Assembly: GCA_919902095.1 (NCBI GenBank)
Contig: CAKKQL010000121.1
Location: forward strand, 1 to 6,226
DNA: 6,226 nt
Origin: Acidiferrobacterales bacterium
Lineage (GTDB): Bacteria > Pseudomonadota > Gammaproteobacteria > Acidiferrobacterales > Sulfurifustaceae
Direction of reading: 5' to 3'
Notes under the pieces: generated by a model
Told to the model about the DNA's origin: nothing
Databases searched by the model: none
The model's input: only the letters and a program-made list of their open reading frames with translations
Made by a program: the position numbers and the translations under genes
Shown: one piece after another, positions 1 to 4,932 of the stretch
How the letters are laid out: each line of letters begins with the position of its first letter
Numbering within the stretch: the first letter of the stretch is position 1

Positions 1-1
1 G

Positions 2-109
2 CTGGTCGTGGTCAAGCTGTTCCTCGGCTACGTCGCGCGCCACAATTTCGCGCCGTTCGCCTGGTACCGCATCGGCTTCGGCGCGCTGGTGCTGCTGTAC
101 TTCTGGTAA
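2..109 (+). CDS. uppP: Undecaprenyl-diphosphatase UppP (BacA), C-terminal end only
   Basis: Only the last 35 codons lie in the window; the gene enters from the left edge. The readable tail contains GYVARHNFAPFAWYRIGFG followed by a hydrophobic run ending in YFW. It matches the pattern at the end of UppP/BacA proteins, where a short loop with a 'F.PF..YR' motif precedes the last membrane helix. UppP is an integral membrane phosphatase that converts undecaprenyl diphosphate to the monophosphate, recycling the lipid carrier of peptidoglycan and other envelope polymers. None of its catalytic residues are visible here. The stop is 5 bp before the downstream dedA-family start, so the two genes probably share a transcript. 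Identification rests on a short tail and is likely rather than certain. Confidence 0.72.
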   Translation: MVVVKLFLGYVARHNFAPFAWYRIGFGALVLLYFW

Positions 110-114
110 CGGCC

Positions 115-756
115 ATGGAACTCGTCGCGCAATTCATCGACATCCTGATCCACCTCGACCGCTATCTCGGCGTGTTCGTGCAGGATTACGGCGCGTGGAT
201 ATACCTGCTGCTGTTCCTGATCGTGTTCGCCGAGACCGGACTGGTGGTGACGCCGTTCCTGCCCGGCGACTCGCTGCTGTTCGTCGCCGGCACGCTCGCG
301 GCGGCCGGCGGCATGGATGTCGCCTGGCTCTGCGCCGTCCTCATCGGCGCCGCGATCCTGGGCGACACCGTGAACTACTGGGTCGGCGACTACCTCGGGC
401 CCAGGGTCTTTCACAAAGAGGGCGCGCGCTTGCTCAAGCGCGAATATCTCGAACGTACGCACCGCTTCTACGAGCGCCACGGCGGCAAGACCATCATCAT
501 CGCCCGTTTCGTCCCCATCATCCGCACGTTTGCACCGTTTGTCGCCGGCATCGGCAAAATGACCTATACGCGGTTCCTCGCATATAACGTCACCGGTGCA
601 TTCCTGTGGGTGCTGTCGCTCGTCATCGCCGGTTACTACTTCGGCAACCTGGCGTTCGTGAAAAAGAACCTGACCCTGGTGATCTTCGGCATCGTCATCC
701 TGTCCATCCTGCCCGGCATCATCGAATACCTGCGCCACCGTCGCGCCCGTTCCTGA
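115..756 (+). CDS. DedA family membrane protein (SNARE-associated/VTT domain)
   Basis: A 213-residue integral membrane protein of normal DedA length. It shows the family landmarks in order: an ETG followed by a TPFLPGD turn (Glu40, Asp52), a GDTVNYWVGDYLG segment (83-95), and RFVPIIRTFAPFVAG (Arg131, Arg137). These residues align with the Glu39/Asp51/Arg130/Arg136 set known to be needed for E. coli YqjA, with a one-residue offset. Hydrophobic spans lie near 28-48, 52-82, 140-147, 155-176 and 186-205. DedA proteins maintain envelope homeostasis, and some (UptA) flip undecaprenyl phosphate across the inner membrane. Its position 5 bp after uppP fits that role, because UppP generates the same lipid on the outer face. 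The carrier substrate is inferred from context, not shown. The start is the first ATG after the uppP stop; its ribosome binding site is weak, suggesting coupling to uppP. Confidence 0.9.
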   Translation: MELVAQFIDILIHLDRYLGVFVQDYGAWIYLLLFLIVFAETGLVVTPFLPGDSLLFVAGTLAAAGGMDVAWLCAVLIGAAILGDTVNYWVGDYLGPRVFHKEGARLLKREYLERTHRFYERHGGKTIIIARFVPIIRTFAPFVAGIGKMTYTRFLAYNVTGAFLWVLSLVIAGYYFGNLAFVKKNLTLVIFGIVILSILPGIIEYLRHRRARS

Positions 757-773
757 GCTTCCCGCAGCGCAGA

Positions 774-796
774 AAACCTGCGCGCAACGCGGGTTT
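774..796 (+). terminator. Candidate intrinsic terminator after dedA-family gene
   Basis: A hairpin begins 18 bp after the dedA-family stop: AAACCTGCG (774-782) pairs with CGCGGGTTT (788-796), nine pairs with one G-T wobble and a 5-base loop. The stem is preceded by A residues and ends in TTT, but there is no long T run after it. It could end the uppP-dedA transcript; strength is uncertain. Confidence 0.42.
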
Positions 797-822
797 GAAT
801 GTGTCCGCGCGTGCGCTATGTT
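795..822 (+). promoter_or_regulatory. Candidate sigma-70 promoter for the response regulator
   Basis: TTGAAT (795-800) and TATGTT (817-822) are separated by 16 bp and match the -35 and -10 consensus at four of six positions each. The downstream gene starts at 881. The -35 box overlaps the end of the candidate terminator stem. This is a pattern match only. Confidence 0.28.
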
Positions 823-880
823 TATCTCTGGCAAGGGGTGCAACTGCCCCGCTCCCCCTGCATGAGGGTCAGCACACGCA

Positions 881-2059
881 ATGGCGGCCGAGGCATCCGC
901 AGCCGGCAAGGAAAAGCAAAGCGACCGGGTCCGGATCCTGGTCGTCGATGACTCGCGCGTCATCCGCAAGGCCGTGGGCAAAATCCTGGGCGGAGAGTTC
1001 GACCTGATCGAGGCCGAGGACGGCGAGGCCGGCTGGCAGCATCTGGTGCAGGACGAACACATCGAACTGGTGGTGGCGGACGTCGAGATGCCGCGGCTCG
1101 ACGGCTACTCGCTCATCTGCCGCATCCGCGCCGCCGAGCCCGAGCGTGTGCGCGGCGTGCCGGTCATCGTCATCACCGGCGCCCACGACGACATCACGCG
1201 CGACCGCGCCTTCGCCTGCGGCGCCACGGACTTCATCACCAAGCCGATAGATGCGCAGCAACTGCTGGCACGCACGCGCGCGCACGCGCGGGTGGACCAG
1301 GCGGTTCCGGAGTTCGGCTCTTCCGCGCCGAGCGCGGAAGAGCCGACGACGGTCGATCCGCTGACCCAGCTCCACAGCCGGCGCTACTTCCTTCAGCGCG
1401 GCATCCAGGACCTGTCCTACGCCAAACGTCACGGCGCGCCGCTCTCGCTCATTCGCGTGGACCTCGACAGGTTCCGCGCCGTCTATCGCGCGCACGGCGA
1501 CCACGCCTGCGACGAAATCCTCGTCTGGCTCGCCAAATTCATCACCGCCACGACGCGCACCGAGGACACCGCGGCGCGCATCAGCGGCGGCGAGTTCGCC
1601 ATGCTCGTGCCGGCCACCGACCGCACCGAGGCCGCCGCGCTGTGCGAGCGCCTGCGGGCGGCGGTGACGCGCGAGCCGTTCCGCCACGACGACCAGGCCA
1701 TTCCGCTGACCGTGAGCCTGGGGTTGGCGACCTTCGGGCAGGATGCCCCCGACACCGTCGAGGGGCTGCTCGCCCTCGCCAACCAGCGCCTGACGCTGGC
1801 CAAGGCCAGCGGCGGTAATTGCCTGGGCGTGGACTACCGCGACGAGGTCGCGGCGCCGGAGCAGGCGGTGATGGAGGAACCGGACCTCGAAACCGCGCTC
1901 AGGATGCTGGCCGACGGCCGCGCCGGCGAGCTGACGCCCTACCTGCCGGACCTGATCGAGCGCCTGCTGCCGCTGCTGGAGCACGGCAACCGCGAGCTCG
2001 ATCTCGGGATGGGCTTTGCAGTCCGGTCGCTCAGGGATAAACTCACCGACCTCAAATGA
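881..2059 (+). CDS. Response regulator with REC domain and degenerate GGDEF domain
   Basis: A 392-residue cytoplasmic protein. The receiver domain (about 17-137) has the acidic pair Asp23/Asp24, phospho-acceptor Asp67 (ADVEMP), Thr99 and Lys121 (KP), so it should be phosphorylated by a histidine kinase; none is encoded nearby. A linker (140-157) leads to a GGDEF domain (about 158-318) opening with DPLTQLHSRRYF. The active-site loop reads SGGEF (235-239) instead of GGDEF, and the usual FK..ND..GH..GD stretch is FRAVYRAHGDHACD, so guanine-binding positions are altered. The allosteric I-site RxxD is intact (Arg226-Asp229), exactly five residues before SGGEF. This suggests a c-di-GMP receptor or regulator rather than a synthase, although residual activity is not excluded. 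A C-terminal extension (about 325-392) of predicted helices lies beyond the domain. The start at 881 has only a distant GAGGG as ribosome binding site. The downstream gene overlaps by 4 bp. Confidence 0.88.
   Translation: MAAEASAAGKEKQSDRVRILVVDDSRVIRKAVGKILGGEFDLIEAEDGEAGWQHLVQDEHIELVVADVEMPRLDGYSLICRIRAAEPERVRGVPVIVITGAHDDITRDRAFACGATDFITKPIDAQQLLARTRAHARVDQAVPEFGSSAPSAEEPTTVDPLTQLHSRRYFLQRGIQDLSYAKRHGAPLSLIRVDLDRFRAVYRAHGDHACDEILVWLAKFITATTRTEDTAARISGGEFAMLVPATDRTEAAALCERLRAAVTREPFRHDDQAIPLTVSLGLATFGQDAPDTVEGLLALANQRLTLAKASGGNCLGVDYRDEVAAPEQAVMEEPDLETALRMLADGRAGELTPYLPDLIERLLPLLEHGNRELDLGMGFAVRSLRDKLTDLK
1314..1346. repeat. Perfect 14-bp inverted repeat inside the REC-GGDEF linker
   Basis: TCGGCTCTTCCGCG (1314-1327) and its exact complement (1333-1346) are separated by a 5-base loop, CCGAG. 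The hairpin lies entirely in the codons of the interdomain linker (residues about 145-156, rich in Ser, Ala, Pro and Glu). The perfect pairing is directly seen; any role in mRNA folding or as a transplanted palindrome is inference. Confidence 0.8.
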
Positions 2060-2499
2060 ACGCGCCGCGCCCGCCAGCGGATTTCTACCAGGCCTTCCGC
2101 GGCCATTTTTCGAGCCTTCTCAACTGGGAAGACCTCGACGCCTTCTGGCAGACGGTGCGCGCCCGGGCCGATGCCGGCTGGTACATCTATGCCATCGGCC
2201 TGCCGCTGCCGCAGCAGCCGGCGAGCGCCGCCGAGGTCGAGCGCTTCATCGAGCGCGTGAACCACCTGCTGCGGGACGACCACCGCGAGGACTATTGCGG
2301 CATCGTGTACGTGGACAACAGGGACGCGCCGACCTTCATCAAGATTTTCGACCCCAGCCACCTCGGCGTCTCCTGCGGCTTCAGCCAGAACCCGCCGCTG
2401 CCAGGCTGGATCATGTGCCGCGTCGCTCCGCAACCGCTCGAAGAATCGCGCGTCATCCCCGCCAAGCGCCAGCGCTGGTGGCAGACGCTATGGGAATAG
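2056..2499 (+). CDS. Protein of unknown function, coupled to the response regulator
   Basis: A 147-residue soluble-looking protein that I do not recognise as a named family. It starts at an ATG overlapping the TGA of the response regulator (ATGA), so translational coupling is likely; there is no strong ribosome binding site of its own. No signal peptide or membrane helix is evident. Notable stretches are GWYIYAIGLPLP (41-52), a predicted helix at 57-76, YCGIVYVDNRD (80-90), FIKIFDPSHLGVSCGFS (94-110) and PLPGWIM (114-120), ending in a Trp-rich tail (RQRWWQTLWE). The alternation of strands and helices and the well-formed motifs suggest a compact conserved alpha/beta fold. Its codon usage resembles the neighbours. 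Context suggests it acts with, or is at least co-expressed with, the REC/SGGEF protein; that is inference only. Confidence 0.78.
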   Translation: MNAPRPPADFYQAFRGHFSSLLNWEDLDAFWQTVRARADAGWYIYAIGLPLPQQPASAAEVERFIERVNHLLRDDHREDYCGIVYVDNRDAPTFIKIFDPSHLGVSCGFSQNPPLPGWIMCRVAPQPLEESRVIPAKRQRWWQTLWE

Positions 2500-2503
2500 C
2501 GTC

Positions 2504-2552
2504 AGATACAAGATGCAAGGTGCGAGATACAAGGCACAAGGGACGAGGCACT
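2504..2552 (+). repeat. Diverged tandem heptamer array, left arm
   Basis: Seven consecutive 7-bp units run in register: AGATACA, AGATGCA, AGGTGCG, AGATACA, AGGCACA, AGGGACG, AGGCACT, with consensus near AGRTRCA. The array begins 4 bp after the stop of the unknown gene and ends 5 bp before the GTG start of the yheT-type gene. It also supplies the GAGG that may serve as that gene's ribosome binding site (2545-2548). Confidence 0.7.
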
Positions 2553-2557
2553 AAAGT

Positions 2558-3583
2558 GTGAGCAGCAAAGAAAAACAGCAGGACCCCGTTCCTCGCGTCT
2601 CGCCTCCCGACCCTCGCACCTTTCCTCTTTGCCCTCGCCCCTTTGTTCCTGCCTGGTGGTGTCGCGGGCCGCACATGCAGACGCTGTGGCCGTATCTCTT
2701 CCGCCGCACGCCGCAGGTTGAACTCAAGCGCGAGCGTCTCGAACTCCCCGACGGCGATTTCCTCGACCTCGACTGGTCAACGAACGGCTCCGGGCCGATT
2801 GTCGTCATCCTGCACGGCCTCGAAGGCTCGTCGGATTCCAAATACGTCCGTGGCTTGCTGAAGGCGGTCCACGAGCGCGGCTGGCGCGGTGTGGTGATGC
2901 ACTTCCGCGGATGCAGCGGCGAACCGAACCGCCTGCCACGCAGCTACCACTCCGGCGAAACCGGCGACCTCGCCTACGTCGTGGATTTATTGCGTCAACG
3001 TGAACCCGAAGCGCCGCTCTTTGTCGTCGGCTTCTCACTCGGCGGGAATGTCCTGCTCAAATGGCTCGGACAAACCGGCGCACTAGCGCCCGTCAAAGCC
3101 GCCGTTGCGGTTTCCGTCCCGTTCCTGCTCGGCGAATCCGCCAAACGATTGGACCAAGGATTTTCACGTATCTATCAATGGGGCCTGATGCGCAGCATGC
3201 GCCAGTCCGTGGCCGAAAAGCGCAAGCGCATGGCGTTACCACTCCAGATCGAGGACCTGTCGGTGCTCAGGACTTTTCGCGATTTCGACGAACACGTTAC
3301 CGCCCCGCTGCATGGCTTCGCCGGGGCGAATGATTACTACGCCCGCTCCAGCTCACGGCAATATTTGAAAGGAATTCAAATACCGACGTTGGTCGTCCAA
3401 TCTTGCGACGACCCGTTCATGACCGACGCGGTGATTCCACAGAAAAAAGAATTATCGACAACTATCGAATTAGAACTTTACGACAGCGGAGGACACGTGG
3501 GGTTTGTTGGTGGAGGTTGGCCCTGGGCGCCGAGATGTTGGCTTGAGAAGATGATTCTGCAGTATCTCGGTCAGTCTCGCTAA
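2558..3583 (+). CDS. yheT: YheT-type alpha/beta hydrolase
   Basis: A 341-residue protein matching the YheT/EMB8 group of alpha/beta hydrolases. Nearly verbatim family signatures are RLELPDGDF, LHGLEGS, VVMHFRGCSGEPNR, YHSGET and the nucleophile elbow GFSLGG. The late motifs are DDPFM and GGHVGF. Ser in GFSLGG, Asp in DDPFM and His in GGHVGF form the expected catalytic triad. The natural substrate of the bacterial family is not established; carboxylester hydrolysis is the usual suggestion. The GTG at 2558 follows an in-frame stop at 2552 and is the only plausible start, because the next ATG (codon 40) falls within the conserved HLQT-like motif, here HMQT. Residues about 11-31 are encoded by a degenerate heptamer repeat and are Pro/Arg-rich, unlike family members, so the N-terminus looks rebuilt from repeat DNA. 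The stop codon lies within an attC box of the cassette array. Confidence 0.93.
   Translation: MSSKEKQQDPVPRVSPPDPRTFPLCPRPFVPAWWCRGPHMQTLWPYLFRRTPQVELKRERLELPDGDFLDLDWSTNGSGPIVVILHGLEGSSDSKYVRGLLKAVHERGWRGVVMHFRGCSGEPNRLPRSYHSGETGDLAYVVDLLRQREPEAPLFVVGFSLGGNVLLKWLGQTGALAPVKAAVAVSVPFLLGESAKRLDQGFSRIYQWGLMRSMRQSVAEKRKRMALPLQIEDLSVLRTFRDFDEHVTAPLHGFAGANDYYARSSSRQYLKGIQIPTLVVQSCDDPFMTDAVIPQKKELSTTIELELYDSGGHVGFVGGGWPWAPRCWLEKMILQYLGQSR
2587..2649 (-). repeat. Diverged tandem heptamer array, inverted right arm
   Basis: Read on the minus strand, nine 7-bp units run in register: GGAACAA, AGGGGCG, AGGGCAA, AGAGGAA, AGGTGCG, AGGGTCG, GGAGGCG, AGACGCG, AGGAACG. They are related to the left arm but point the other way; AAGGTGCGAG at 2517-2526 has an exact complement at 2613-2622. 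The arm lies within codons 11-31 of the yheT-type gene. Confidence 0.68.
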
Positions 3584-3664
3584 CGTTTTGGTGAACGGCG
3601 GGCTAGCACCGCGCTAAGCAATGGCACGGCGCTTACGGCCCGTCCGTTCCACCTGGAATTAGCC
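3578..3664 (-). other. attC site 3 (end of HEPN-like cassette, at the yheT boundary)
   Basis: Minus strand: R'' GGCTAAT (3664-3658), L'' GGTGGAACGG (3653-3644), L' CCGTTCACC (3598-3590), R' GTTAGCG (3584-3578), 87 bp in all. GGTGGAACGG against GGTGAACGG leaves one extra G in L'', the expected extrahelical base. Inner arms also pair (GCGCCGTGC with GCGCGGTGC, two wobbles). R'' and R' each deviate slightly from RYYYAAC and GTTRRRY. The R'' box contains the stop of the HEPN-like gene and the R' box contains the stop of the convergent yheT-type gene. The hairpin could also separate the convergent transcripts. Confidence 0.72.
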
Positions 3665-4162
3665 ATTCTCATGAACGGGGTTGTTGAATCCCTTGCCTCG
3701 GACGATCAAAGACGATGCGAAGGCAACGAGGTCGTTCGTGACGCCGACAATGCTGTCCGATATCCTTCGGAAGCTATCAGTGTCGTAGTTCTGCACAGTA
3801 GTCGAGTATCCACGCCGCTTCGCCGTGCTCTTGACTCGGGTGACCTTAGAAGGAGTTCCCGCAGACTGCCAGGTCGAGTGAACGATGCTGTTGCGCGTCC
3901 CAGCGGCTTGCTCGATCCGCCGTATGAGTTCCTTGAGCGTTCCATAGTCTTCGTCTTCGCCGTGCCTCTCCAGATAGAGACTGGTGCACAGGTCGATCAT
4001 GCTTCTGTAGCCAAGCTCAGTAGCGACGATGCGCGTGTATCGCTGGTAGTCGTTCAATAGCGTCACAACGAGCAGACCAAGCGCGTCCTCCAGTTCCGCC
4101 CAACGGACGGTGATCCGGCCGATCTCCGCAAATACGGCGTCGCTCTCGTGTGATTTAGGCAC
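3659..4162 (-). CDS. Cassette-encoded HEPN-like protein (RNxxxH motif), function unknown
   Basis: A 167-residue, largely helical, soluble-looking protein carried between attC-2 and attC-3. Residues 9-48 form a predicted long helix with WAELEDALGLLVV, and a second helical block (74-88) leads into GTRNSIVHSTW, where Arg90-Asn91 and His95 form an R-x4-H motif with a polar residue after Arg. That is the signature of HEPN-domain RNases, found in toxins, anti-phage effectors and CRISPR nucleases. A basic stretch (107-117) follows, then another helix (129-154). I infer a HEPN-fold protein, possibly an RNase toxin, but the motif is short and the fold is not proven. No MNT or other obvious antitoxin is adjacent. 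The start is GTG, 17 bp after the R' box of attC-2; no other in-frame start exists back to attC-2, and the ribosome binding site is weak. The stop lies in the R'' box of attC-3. Confidence 0.8.
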   Translation of the reverse strand: MPKSHESDAVFAEIGRITVRWAELEDALGLLVVTLLNDYQRYTRIVATELGYRSMIDLCTSLYLERHGEDEDYGTLKELIRRIEQAAGTRNSIVHSTWQSAGTPSKVTRVKSTAKRRGYSTTVQNYDTDSFRRISDSIVGVTNDLVAFASSLIVRGKGFNNPVHENG

Positions 4163-4179
4163 TGGTCGAAACTCTCGAT

Positions 4180-4242
4180 GGCTAACGTGCTGCTAAGCCG
4201 TGCGCCGTCGTTTGGCGCGTCGGCTTGAGCTGCGGGTTAGGC
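4180..4242 (-). other. attC site 2 (between the two cassettes)
   Basis: The clearest attC of the three, 63 bp. Minus strand: R'' GCCTAAC (4242-4236, perfect RYYYAAC), spacer CCGCA, L'' GCTCAAGCCG (4230-4221), inner CGCGCC pairing with GGCGCA, a loop, L' CGGCTTAGC (4200-4192), spacer, R' GTTAGCC (4186-4180, one departure from GTTRRRY). Comparing GCTCAAGCCG with GCTAAGCCG shows a single extra C in L'', the extrahelical base that sets strand choice by integron integrases. Its AAGCCG...CGGCTT arms resemble those of the aadA-type attC sites as I recall them. The stop of the membrane-protein gene is part of R''. Confidence 0.86.
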
Positions 4243-4809
4243 CTCTGTTTTCTTGGCTCCATAAGCGGTCATTGCGGCTCCCACCAGAACAGCAAAGAGA
4301 GATACCGGGAAAAATTTTAGAAGTCCGTATATCAGCTTGTGAAGTCCAAGCCAGGAGCTGGGATTAGCAAGCCAGAATGCAAACTTTTCAGGCCCAAGCG
4401 CGGCAAGAACGAGCAATGGCAGTTCTACCCACTCTCCGTGCTTAAGATAGACAAAAATCTGCCACCCAACTATCAAGAACCCGGCGAGCACAACGAGAAC
4501 ACCGAGACCACTGACAATCTTTCCCCACTCCTTCGCTATTTTTTGCTTTTCTCGGTTTTCCTCTTCTTCCTTTTGCTGTATGGCCTCCGGTGTTGGTTCC
4601 TTCACTTCTGTCGTTCGCCAGTAGTGAAAGGAAACCCAGAGCCCGATGAAAAAGAACGGGAGAAGCCAAAAAGCGTTTTCCCCGAATTGCTGCTGAGAGT
4701 AGAGGTACCAGAGCGCCCATCCCGTAAGGCCGACAGTAACAACCAGAGCGATGAGCGCGTTGCGAATTCGTTTCTCGCGAGGAATCTTCTTTACTGTGAA
4801 CTCTTCCAT
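4237..4809 (-). CDS. Cassette-encoded four-helix membrane protein, function unknown
   Basis: A 190-residue integral membrane protein, not recognised as a known family. A basic N-terminus (KKIPREKRIR) precedes hydrophobic helices at about 17-37, 46-64, 99-121 and 165-184. A highly charged Glu/Lys-rich stretch (71-95, likely coiled coil) lies between helices 2 and 3, and a semi-hydrophobic segment (129-147) between 3 and 4. By the positive-inside rule the N-terminus and the charged loop probably face the cytoplasm. The ATG follows the attC-1 R' box by 15 bp with GGAGA at good spacing (typical cassette spacing), and the TAA is inside the R'' box of attC-2. The gene is noticeably more AT-rich than flanking genes, consistent with acquisition from elsewhere. 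Small membrane proteins are common in integron cassettes; here nothing beyond membrane location can be said about the role. Confidence 0.86.
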   Translation of the reverse strand: MEEFTVKKIPREKRIRNALIALVVTVGLTGWALWYLYSQQQFGENAFWLLPFFFIGLWVSFHYWRTTEVKEPTPEAIQQKEEEENREKQKIAKEWGKIVSGLGVLVVLAGFLIVGWQIFVYLKHGEWVELPLLVLAALGPEKFAFWLANPSSWLGLHKLIYGLLKFFPVSLFAVLVGAAMTAYGAKKTEA

Positions 4810-4824
4810 CGCTCGTCTCCTGAG

Positions 4825-4902
4825 GCCTAACGCTGCGCGTGAGCGGCGAGCGGAGGCGGCGCGAAGCGCCGACGTAGCGAGTCCGACTCCACGCGCTTGA
4901 AC
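4825..4902 (-). other. attC-like site 1, with degenerate R'' end
   Basis: Minus strand: L'' CGCGTGGAG (4895-4887), L' CTCACGCG (4843-4836) and R' GTTAGGC (4831-4825, perfect GTTRRRY). One extra G is seen in L'' against L'. A strong inner hairpin (GGCG-CTTCG-CGCC) lies between. The R'' box is not clean: GTTCAAG (4902-4896) fits RYYYAAC at six of seven positions but has no spacer to L''. The sequence where an R'' would be expected is occupied by a short palindromic element. It is therefore probably a partly eroded attC at the upstream edge of the cluster. Confidence 0.62.
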
Positions 4903-4903
4903 G

Positions 4904-4932
4904 GTGGAAATAGGGACATTCTACTTTTCCAC
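4904..4932. repeat. Short palindromic element between membrane gene and attC-1
   Basis: GTGGAAA (4904-4910) and TTTCCAC (4926-4932) are exact inverted repeats around a 15-base centre, TAGGGACATTCTACT. The element immediately follows the stop of the minus-strand membrane gene (4933-4935) and touches the attC-1 arm. The core GGGACATTCTAC with GGAAA/TTTCC ends resembles dispersed palindromes I recall from proteobacterial genomes, some near REP-associated transposases. That resemblance is from memory. There is no T run, so it is not a standard terminator. Confidence 0.5.

Larger units (their letters stand above)
3578..4902 (-). mobile_element. Integron-type gene cassette cluster without integrase (CALIN-like): two cassettes, three attC-like sites
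   Basis: On the minus strand the order is attC-1 (4902-4825), a membrane-protein gene, attC-2 (4242-4180), a HEPN-like gene, attC-3 (3664-3578). Each attC candidate is an imperfect palindrome with one extra base in the L'' arm on the same strand, and each cassette gene ends within the R'' box of its own site, the classic cassette layout. Gene-to-attC spacing is minimal, and one cassette start sits just after an R' box with a good ribosome binding site. The cassette genes are visibly less GC-rich than the flanks. No tyrosine recombinase or attI is visible in the window. A complete integron could lie elsewhere, or the cluster may have been left by a lost one. The identification is by structure and consensus; no covariance model was run. 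Confidence 0.8.

Noticed and set aside
28..1062. Long minus-strand open frame of 344 codons opposite the dedA-family gene
   Set aside because: It is antisense to two well-supported genes, has no recognisable domain, and long antisense frames are expected in GC-rich coding DNA.
869..1984. Minus-strand open frame of 371 codons opposite the REC-GGDEF gene
   Set aside because: The plus strand carries clear REC and GGDEF motifs; the antisense translation is low-complexity Arg/Ala/Gly/Val-rich and domain-free.
2587..2649. CRISPR-like array near the yheT start
   Set aside because: Units are 7 bp and contiguous with no unique spacers, so this is a diverged short tandem repeat.
2675..2677. ATG codon 40 as the start of the yheT-type gene
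   Set aside because: It lies inside the conserved HLQT-like motif and would remove conserved residues; no ribosome binding site precedes it.
4339..4830. Plus-strand open frame of 163 codons across the cassette membrane gene
   Set aside because: It is antisense to a gene with a good ribosome binding site and coherent membrane helices, and it runs into attC-1.
4904..4932. Intrinsic terminator after the small membrane protein
   Set aside because: Arms are only 7 bp with a 15-base centre and there is no T run on the transcript side.
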